Positions 56,541 to 64,000 of a stretch of 64,000 nucleotides of DNA are shown piece by piece. The DNA lies in NCBI GenBank assembly GCA_963854835.1, contig OY978530.1, positions 23,896,937-23,960,936 of the forward strand, read 5' to 3'. The first letter of the stretch is position 1. Every line of letters begins with the position of its first letter. Position numbers and translations under genes: made by a program. This DNA comes from Megamerina dolium. Taxonomy: Eukaryota > Arthropoda > Insecta > Diptera > Megamerinidae. The notes under the pieces were generated by a model that was not told where the DNA came from, searched no databases, and was given only the letters and a program-made list of their open reading frames with translations.

Positions 56541-58515
56541 TCTGTTGCAGTTTGAAAGCTCCAATCTTGGTGATTCAACTTTCACAAGATCCGATATTAG
56601 AACTTTAATTGTGTGTATGCGCTACTGGCAGAGCTCCATTTTATTTCTTGATGGCAGTTTAAAACTAGTGGGCAGCTCGTCCTCATCCGTTAGTCCTACT
56701 CTTCTAAACGCGGCCTTGACTTGCTCCTAATTGCTGCACAAGTGTTCCAGCTTAGCCTTCAGGAGAGAAGACGTTAGTTTTTCAACCGAAATCGTTGAAA
56801 ACTTAGTGGAGATATGATCCAGATTCTTCTTTTCAAAAATGAACTCATTTCTCGTCGTTTCTTCTAGGAGATTTTTCGTGTCGGAAGTAGCTTTCGGGAT
56901 TTTTTCAACCGTATCTTTCAAAATAGTGCCTGCTGTTTCTGCACTTAGACCCTCAACTACTAATTCAGGCGTTCTTGAGTGGTTAGAACTAGTTTGTAGC
57001 TTAAATCAATTTAGATCTATGGAGTGAATAGAGTTCTCACTTTGTAAATGAAAGACAATTTAACTGAACAAAAAGACTTGATGCAAGGATATCGACAATA
57101 GAAATTTATCGATTGATAACAGAAAATTTATTGGTGCGATAAGAATAGTTCGTTGTGCGTTATTTTTTTATTAATTTTCCTTTATTTAAAAAATTCGGTA
57201 ATTTACCAATTTGCGGAAATTGAAAATAGTTTTTAAAAAATATATTTATTTTTACCCAAAACCAAATTAAGATATTTGCTATTAATTAATGCGGTAAAGG
57301 AGTGGGGAAAATTGAGAAATTTTTAATCCAACAAAATATTTCTGCAAGGATTTTATTATTTGTGGCGCACAAATGATGTACAATAATATTTGCACTAATA
57401 AAATAATTGAGTAGATCTAATAACTTATAGATACGCTTATCTGATATTCCTTTTCTGCTGGCTGGTGTTGATGCTGCTTGTGGTGATGATTTGCCGCAAT
57501 ACACGCAGAGAATGTTAGTTTATTCTTGTTTTTATTTGTTTCTAATTAAACAATTTTTTTCTTTATTTTAAAATTTGTAAATTTATATATTTTTTTGATT
57601 TGTGAATTTGTAAAAAAATATTGCTATTATTATTTGATTCAATGTGTCTTTGTGTTGCATGTTTAAATTTAATTATTTTCATTCTTACTTATTTATTATT
57701 GAGAAAAGAAATTAAAAAATTTAAAAAAAATTTCGTTGAACCACTCTAATGGTAAGAAGAAGAAGAATAATAAGAAAGTGTATTGGTATGAATACTGTAC
57801 AAAAACTTATATGTTCACTAAGCTTATTTAAATATGTATGTTTTTTGTTTGTTTTTTTCAAATTTTGTAAATCAATTATTTTTTCACTTATGTTCAAGCA
57901 TACATTCGAATCTATTGTTGTAAACTTTTATGTCATTGTTACTATTTAAACTTGCTTATACGTGCACTCTACTTTTTGTATTTATATATTGTATATTCAT
58001 GTGATAGTCTTATTTTCTTTATATTTCACTTTTATTTATCTATAAATGTAATTATACAATATTCTTTCATTCTTTCCAGTATTAAAACGCACTGAGTACG
58101 TATTTCTTTTGTTTGCACCACTCTAATGCAATATTCGTTATCCGCTTATGTATATACAATTGAAAATGTTGCTTTCTTTTTTGTCATAGTTATTGTATGT
58201 ACTTATTTTTTATTTTTTTTTTTTTTGTTTTGTTGCAAATCTTACTTGTGTGCATATAACTTTTATTTTGATTTTAGTGTATTGTACATATATACACTTG
58301 ATTATTTATTATTATATTGTATTTAATTTGCTTCAATTTTGCACCTTACACCTTCCATATGTGTACTAATCTTATGATTGTCACTAACTATTTATGCACT
58401 TCTTATTGTTTCTCACTTAATTTTTCCTTGGCTTGTCTAAAGGGATTTAGGCATAGATGTGGAATCACAAACGTTGTGTTGCCGATCCTGAGTATATATA
58501 GATGAAAATCGAATA
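56541..58515. other. No gene recognised
   Basis: Strongly AT-rich. Short frames at 56727-56921 (minus, K/E/T-rich), 57286-57504 (minus) and several hydrophobic plus-strand frames at 57749-58505 carry no domain that I recognise. Confidence 0.45.
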
Positions 58516-59078
58516 TGGATCGAGGATGGATAACGGAAAAAGTATAGAAATTTCACTCCTAGTTTGAAAGAATATGCTGAAAGGTTCCTAGCACAAAAAA
58601 AATGTTTTCTTAACCCTTCATAGCTTGTTGAAAAGCTATCAGGGAGGGCTATAATTGCTTAATGTATGACTTTGAAATTGGGCGAGAAATTGTAATTAAC
58701 CCTTAATGAAAATTTCATTTCGTTATTACGCATTTAGTTTTATAGTTAGCTACACACTTCAAAAGGAACAGGGCTTTAAATTTATGATGGAAAATGTTTG
58801 TTTAGAGGGGTAGAATCAGAGGAACTGAATAAATTTTTTTAAGAATTCTTTTAATGTCAAAGCTATATATTAAGAAATTATAGTCCTCTTTGATATCTTT
58901 TCAACGAGGTATCATTTTTAAAAGTTGGACAATCAATCGAAAAATGATTTTGGCGATTCTACGATAAGAGGGCTAAGGCAACAAAAAATGTTTTTGTCCC
59001 GAGAACATTTCAGCATAATCTTTCAAAGTAGAAGTGAAATTCTGAAACATTGTTATTTTTTGTATGGGTAGCGATCCA
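58516..59078. repeat. Inverted-repeat element of about 560 bp, non-coding
   Basis: TGGATCG at 58516 and its inverse at 59072-59078 start arms of about 100 bp. Inside, the left arm AATTTCACTCCTAGTTTGAA aligns with the inverse of the right arm AATTTCACTTCTACTTTGAA, and both continue through a TATGCTGAAA block and a CAAAAAA stretch. No ORF. It looks like a MITE or foldback element; no target duplication assigned. Confidence 0.7.
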
Positions 59079-59214
59079 CCTTAGCGTACATATGTCAATT
59101 CTATTGTATTTGATAACAGCAGAAGCGAATTCGCGCTGTCAAAATTAAACTACACAAGAGCACATGAAATTGCTCTGTATTCGCAGGCGTATATATAAGG
59201 TGTAGTAAATCGAT

Positions 59215-59575
59215 TATTTTTGCAATAAATTAAAGGTTTTATTTAGCATAGTTAAAATGATCCGATTTAAGTCAAATATGCACCGTTTTGTTCGATAACT
59301 TGTTGCCATGTTAAAGGTAATTTCATAATGCCACTCTCATAGAAACCCTCGTCCCTATTGGCCACAAACTGGGGCAGTCGATTTTCACAAGCTTCTCTTC
59401 AGGCGAATTTTTCAACAGCAAAATCATTCGCTATAGACAGGAACAGGTAGTAATCACTTGGTGCCAGGTCCGGACTATAAGGTTGATGCATAAGAACCTC
59501 CCAACCAAGCTCCCGGAGCTTCTGGCGAGTCGCTATCGATGTGTGGGGCCTTGGATATAATTGGACATTTGGATA
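59215..59575 (-). pseudogene. Mariner transposase C-terminal fragment
   Basis: Minus-strand reading gives RPHTSIATRQKLRELGWEV, HQPYSPDLAPSDYYLF (third catalytic aspartate in SPDLAP), SIANDFAVEKF, then after a stop CENRLPQFVANRD, GFYESGIMKLPLTWQQVI and QNGAYLT, the conserved mariner C-terminus. The DNA-binding and first catalytic parts are absent. The segment interrupts or borders a BEL pol remnant on its right. Confidence 0.8.
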
Positions 59576-59589
59576 AGGATTCCAAGCAG

Positions 59590-60800
59590 ATTTTCCCTCC
59601 AGCGGATCAAATAAACTTCAAAGCAACCTAATACAATAGAATCTTTATCGCAAGTGAGACACGTCCTCATCTACGTAGGATTTGAATTACCAAAGATCAC
59701 TGCAAATCATCCAAAAAAAAATTCAAAATCAAACTTCTCGATTCTGGTTTTCTAAAATTTGAAATTGCCAATATCACTAAAACTTTTGGCATACGATGGA
59801 ATGCATTGACTGACACATTCTGGTAGGTAGTATCGCTCATCGAAACAACATCGACAAATTTTATCTGCCGTTGCGGAACTTTTTGACCCGGCAAGATAGC
59901 TCTGGCCCATCAAGATTCAAGCCAAGCTGCTCCTCCAAGAGTTCTGGTTCGCACTGACTAGGATGAGTGCGTTAAACCTAGATCACTCATCAAATGAAAA
60001 CTATTTTTGGAAAACATTTCGTCCACTGGTCTCATCGAAATCCCTCGATGGGTAGAATTCTCTCCCAAGAAGAGTGTCCAGTTTTATGGATTTTGTAATG
60101 CTTCAGAGAAAGCGTATTCCGCAGCACTGTATATACGATCAATGGACTTGAATCAACGAATATTATGTCATCTACTGGTGGGTAAAGGAAAAGTTGCACC
60201 ACTGCAGACGGTCAGCTTACCAGGTTTGGAATTGTGCGTCTATTAGAGAATTTCTAGATATCGAGTTCTCAGACAAATTTTTCTGCTCCGATTCTCAAAT
60301 CGGCTAGAAAAACCACCTCACACATTTAACACGTGGCTTATCGTACAGTACAGGTACTCCAAAACGTTTCAAATGCTATCTGGGGCCATGTCATCAGCGA
60401 AAACCCCACTGATTTGCGTACGCGCGGATGCAAGCCCCAAGATCATGTATCCAATACTCTTTGGTGGAGTTGCCCTGCATGGCTCCATCTTCCCGAAGAA
60501 GCCTCGATCGGTTTTGATCATTTTCATGTTAATTATGCGTAATTTCTTACATGTTCCATTTTGTGCATTCTCGTATTCTCTAAATTGCAAAAAACATCTC
60601 CAATTTCGAGTTTCTCGCACTTGCAAAACAAAAGTCGGTACACAAAAAGCCGGCTAATCACGTTAGTCCAACGTCAATATTTTTCTACAGAGCTGAACGT
60701 TCTCCTTAATTTCTCACAATCAGCAACAAAAACTCTTCGCTAAATTTAAATCTTTTTCTCGACAAGGAAAAGCTCTTGAGAGTAAATGGTCGATTGGTTC
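59590..60800 (+). pseudogene. BEL/Pao Pol remnant, from RT end to integrase zinc region
   Basis: Plus-strand frames give TKTFGIRWNALTDTFW, AVAELFDPAR, IKIQAKLLLQEFWFALT, the RNase H-like block 60007-60246 (IPRWVEFSPKK, FYGFCNASEKAYSAALY, VAPLQTVSLPGLELC), then HVISENPTDLRTRGCK and TLWWSCPAWLHLPEE (60390-60510), and ITLVQRQYFSTE with LLRVNGRL (60650-60800). This is the conserved BEL order between RT and integrase. Many frameshifts and stops break it. The remnant ends in a repeat shared with 34498-34648. Confidence 0.8.
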
Positions 60801-60905
60801 TTTCTGGCCTCAGCTGTAGTGGGCGTGTCACCCCTTGATCTTACCCATAAATTCTATATCTATATCTTATGTTTCTCCATACTCTGCTACTTCATGCAGA
60901 ACAAA
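60783..60905 (+). repeat. Repeat shared with 34498-34648 (inverted)
   Basis: Matches the minus strand of 34498-34648 from ATGGTC through GTTCTTTCTGGCCTCA to CATGCAGAACAAAGAA. It begins within the BEL remnant. Confidence 0.7.
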
Positions 60906-61017
60906 GAAATCTATATCCCTCACCTTTAGCCACTCACTTTCCGCACACTTTATATATATATATGTGTGTGGCACTAAAAGCCCCGTAGGGCTCATTGGCC
61001 GAGCTTCTCTTCTATTG

Positions 61018-61425
<408 letters not shown>

Positions 61426-61901
61426 TGTCTCCGCCAGAATGAAATACGCGCACACTACTCTGAAAATTTAGTTTTCTTTTATTTGAGTGTGTTGGCAAAA
61501 TTGGTTTTACCAACTGTTCGTTGCCATGTTAACGTCGTTTTATATAATTATACTCAATTTATAGCTGCCAGTGGACAGAACCGTGTGCGCGACTTTTCTT
61601 TATTTCCCCGTTCTCTCTCTCTTATAATAAAGCATTGTACAATAGCTAAATAAAAAACTAAAGTAAATTAAATGAAGACACATACACAAACATTATATTA
61701 GTTATACATTAAAACGAAAAAGTGAGTGCGTTATTGTAAATTACTTTATATGTGGAATCTACATCAGCAACAGCTTCAAATCTACAACCAACACGACAAT
61801 CACCACCTCAACAACACCTACATCGCTCTCCCGCCTCATTTCTACAGACAAGGAGTTACCACCGTTGGAACGAGCTCACCTGGCACCCCATCCCTCACAC
61901 A
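61426..61901 (+). repeat. Probable BEL/Pao 5' LTR
   Basis: The candidate starts TGTCTCCGCC at the edge of the TA tract and ends CTCACACA, TG...CA ends, about 476 bp. Eight bases later comes a primer-site-like sequence. Without a second LTR in the window the limits are inferred. AATAAA at about 61626 could be the polyadenylation signal. Confidence 0.5.
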
Positions 61902-61909
61902 ATCATTTT

Positions 61910-61927
61910 TGGTCCTTCGAGCCGGAT
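61910..61927 (+). promoter_or_regulatory. Probable primer binding site for the BEL-type element
   Basis: TGGTCCTTCGAGCCGGAT starts with TGG and complements a tRNA 3' end of the form CCGGCTCGAAGGACCA. Position relative to the LTR and to the gag downstream supports it. Confidence 0.55.
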
Positions 61928-62520
61928 CGGCTCACAACGGTGGTAACAAGCAATCGTGCATAGAGGTATGTGGAAATACTTTCCCGCCAATTTATGCATA
62001 TTGGTATAAGTGGAAATACTTTTCTCTTTTGTGTGGGAATACTTCCCCAATAAATCTAACATAATAAGAAACGTAAAAGATAAGTACAAATATTTGATTT
62101 TATTCATCATTCGGTTACATATCCCTTCTCACTTTACATATAAAGGGCGCATATTTTTATTTAATAACAAACAAAACTTGCATTTCTTGTGTACGTACAC
62201 ATTCGTAAACACAATATATACATACCGATAATAATAATAACGAATATTGGCCAACTACGTAATTAACAACAAATCAATTAACTTATTGCCTACTTCGATT
62301 CGGTTATTGTATAAATACATCTACACGCATTACACTACATAAATGCAATAAGAACGTTCTATATACTTGGTAGAACAAACGCACTTACCCAAAACAAATT
62401 GTTGCTTCCCTTTCATTATAACTGATAGCAATAATATTATCAAAATAGTACAAATATTCTGTAGGCAAGCCGCTAGCAATTGCCGACGTACATACATATT
62501 CTCTTTTTGAAATAATAATT
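61928..62520 (+). other. Probable leader of the BEL-type element
   Basis: AT-rich, no long open frame with a recognisable domain. Confidence 0.4.
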
Positions 62521-62539
62521 AGGAACAAGTCAACATTTT

Positions 62540-62773
62540 GTGTGCGTTGCGATTATTACTATGGATAAAAATATCGAACAAAGAGTTTGTGTGAAATTTT
62601 GTGTTTCAAACGAAATTTCTTGTGCCAAAACGTTGGAAATGTTGAAAAAAAAACATTTGGTGATTCAACTAAGTCGAAAACTCAAGTTTACGATTGGTAT
62701 AAATCGTTCAAAGAGGGGCGAGAAGAAATCGCAACGCACACAAAAGGTTGACTTGTTCCTAATGACGCCGTAA
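62540..62773 (+). pseudogene. Mariner transposase N-terminal fragment in the BEL leader
   Basis: The frame has MDKNIEQRVCVKFCVSNEIS, CAKTLEMLKKK, and after a run of nine A (62645-62653) shifts out of frame; the other frame would continue with the WYKSFKEGREE part of the mariner DNA-binding domain. The rest of the gene is absent. Position between the LTR and gag suggests insertion into the BEL leader followed by deletion. Confidence 0.75.
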
Positions 62774-63039
62774 CCAAACTAAATGACACATAGCAATAAA
62801 AATTCACAGAATAGTGGCTGACAGTTGTGCCAACCTGGGAAAAAATTTTTTTAAAATATTCTCAGAGGGAAAATTAAAAATTAAAATTTCCGGGTACTTA
62901 TTTGACAGAATGCATAAATGTATTTATATATTTTTTTTAATAAGTTGTGTATACAGGCAACTTACTTCCAGATTCACCAGCATTTTTCTCTCGTTCTCAA
63001 ATTTTATCTCGTAATTACCTCTGTGATTCTACGAATTAC
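62774..63039. other. No gene recognised
   Basis: Probably the right flank of the mariner remnant and the end of the BEL leader. Confidence 0.35.
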
Positions 63040-64000
63040 TCGCCTCAGAGGAGATCATCGATTTTAAGACAAATTTCCAGGCGGTTTTTGCAGACAACCA
63101 CGACCTATTTTTTCTGAAAGTCCAACAAAAGGAGTTTCAAGCCCTGTGGAATGAATGTAGAGATGCGTATTTTTCAATCGGAAGTGACGAAGTTGGTGAA
63201 AATGATTTTGTTCAAATCAAGAAGACATATCAAGAGTGTAAAACCGCTTATGTCCAATGCCTCTCGGCCATCAACGCTCAGCTACACTAGCTTGACGCTG
63301 ATGTGGCAAATCCCGCAACTTCAACTCCTCCGCTGAGAGTCCCTCTCACAACTCCTTGTTTTTCGCTGTACAACTTCCTCCATGTGACACCCCATGTTTT
63401 TCTGATGATTATGTTTTGTGGCCAAGTTTTCGAGACATGTTCACGGCTCAATATCGAAACAATCCCCGATTATCCCCGGTTAAGAAATTATATCACTTAT
63501 TACAAAAAACCCGTGGAGAAGCACACAGTATAATTAAGTCAACTCCGTTGACTAACGATGTCTTCTCAATAGCATGGCAGAATCTGGAGGAACGGTATGA
63601 GAATACCCGTATTCTTATCAATATTCAACTGAAAACACTTTTCAATTTGCAACCAATTATGCAAGAAACCGGTTCTCACATAAAGCGCTTACAGCGTACG
63701 ATAAATGATTGCATCACAAACTTGAAGTTGTTGAACGTTGACACAAGTCATTGGGATGCAATTATTGTGTATTTGTGTTCAACAAAACTCCCCGATGCCA
63801 CCCTGTGTTTGTGGGAACAATCTATCAAGGACAAACGTAAAATCCCACATTGGAGTGACTTTAATTCTTTCCTTACAGAGCGCTTTCAGACACTTGAATC
63901 GGTGTTGGACATACGAAGTGGCTCTCGGCAACCCAGCCAACCACAAAATCGTCAATCCAAAAATCGACGATCCGGCTTATTAGAATCTTTCGAGCAGCAA
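63040..64000 (+). pseudogene. BEL/Pao gag, runs off the right edge
   Basis: The Gag precursor of a BEL element. In order: FQAVFADNHDLFF and DFVQIKKTYQECKTAYVQCLS (helical N-terminal part, 63070-63280), an in-frame stop near 63290, then in the next frame DTPCFSDDYVLWPSFRDMF and QYRNNPRLSPVKKLYHLL, WQNLEERYENTRILINIQL, then VYLCSTKLPDATLCLWEQ and IPHWSDFNSFLTERF up to the end. WPSFRDxF is the conserved BEL Gag signature. The stop plus a frameshift break the gene. A deleted relative is at 12595-12798. Zinc knuckle and protease would lie beyond the window. Confidence 0.85.

Overview
The window looks like nuclear DNA from an insect, probably a fly. It is AT-rich, shows no bacterial-style gene organisation, and holds insect-type errantiviruses (gypsy-like elements with env), BEL/Pao elements, Tc1/mariner elements, a hAT element, RTE-type and LOA-type non-LTR retrotransposons, and long (TA)n microsatellites. 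No ordinary host gene could be supported. The organism call is an inference from the repeat content; a tephritid-like fly would fit, but the sequence alone does not prove it.

Layout. 1-443: edge of a LOA-type ORF1. 605-3327: a complete hAT element with an 8-bp target duplication. 3363-3815: gypsy RT remnant. 5.7-9.8 kb: three partial RTE-type copies, one with an intact endonuclease ORF. 10.5-12.8 kb: mariner remnants and a BEL gag scrap. 13.25-18.76 kb: a near-complete but broken LOA-type element (here LOA-1), ending at a (TA)n tract. 19.8-22 kb: LOA-1 fragment and a doubly deleted RTE copy. 22.09-22.92 kb: a Tc1/mariner-type element inside a (TA)n tract. 23.3-24.0 kb: BEL integrase remnant.

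24.04-34.33 kb: a second LOA-type element (LOA-2), internally deleted, of which a 3,169-bp block stands in three almost identical tandem copies. 34.33-34.50 kb: a foldback element. 34.65-36.96 kb: an inverted copy of LOA-1. 37.115-44.704 kb: errantivirus-like element A (LTRs about 0.9% apart, gag, pol, broken env). 44.724-46.374 kb: a Tc1-like element inserted in the RT of an internally deleted BEL element whose LTR is at 47.844-48.241 kb. 48.44-54.65 kb: errantivirus-like element B on the minus strand, with an open 479-codon env but a defective gag and pol.

54.65-64 kb: mariner scraps, a LOA-type RT fragment, an inverted-repeat element, a BEL pol remnant, a dispersed repeat shared with 5.3 kb, and a BEL LTR, primer site and gag that run off the right edge. 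These pieces do not form a pathway: each transposon encodes its own replication or transposition proteins, nearly all are damaged, and several are nested. The points most worth checking are the tandem triplication, a disabled RT motif shared by two LOA-1 copies, the same T6A slippery sequence at the gag-pol junction of both errantiviruses, and the open env beside a dead RT.
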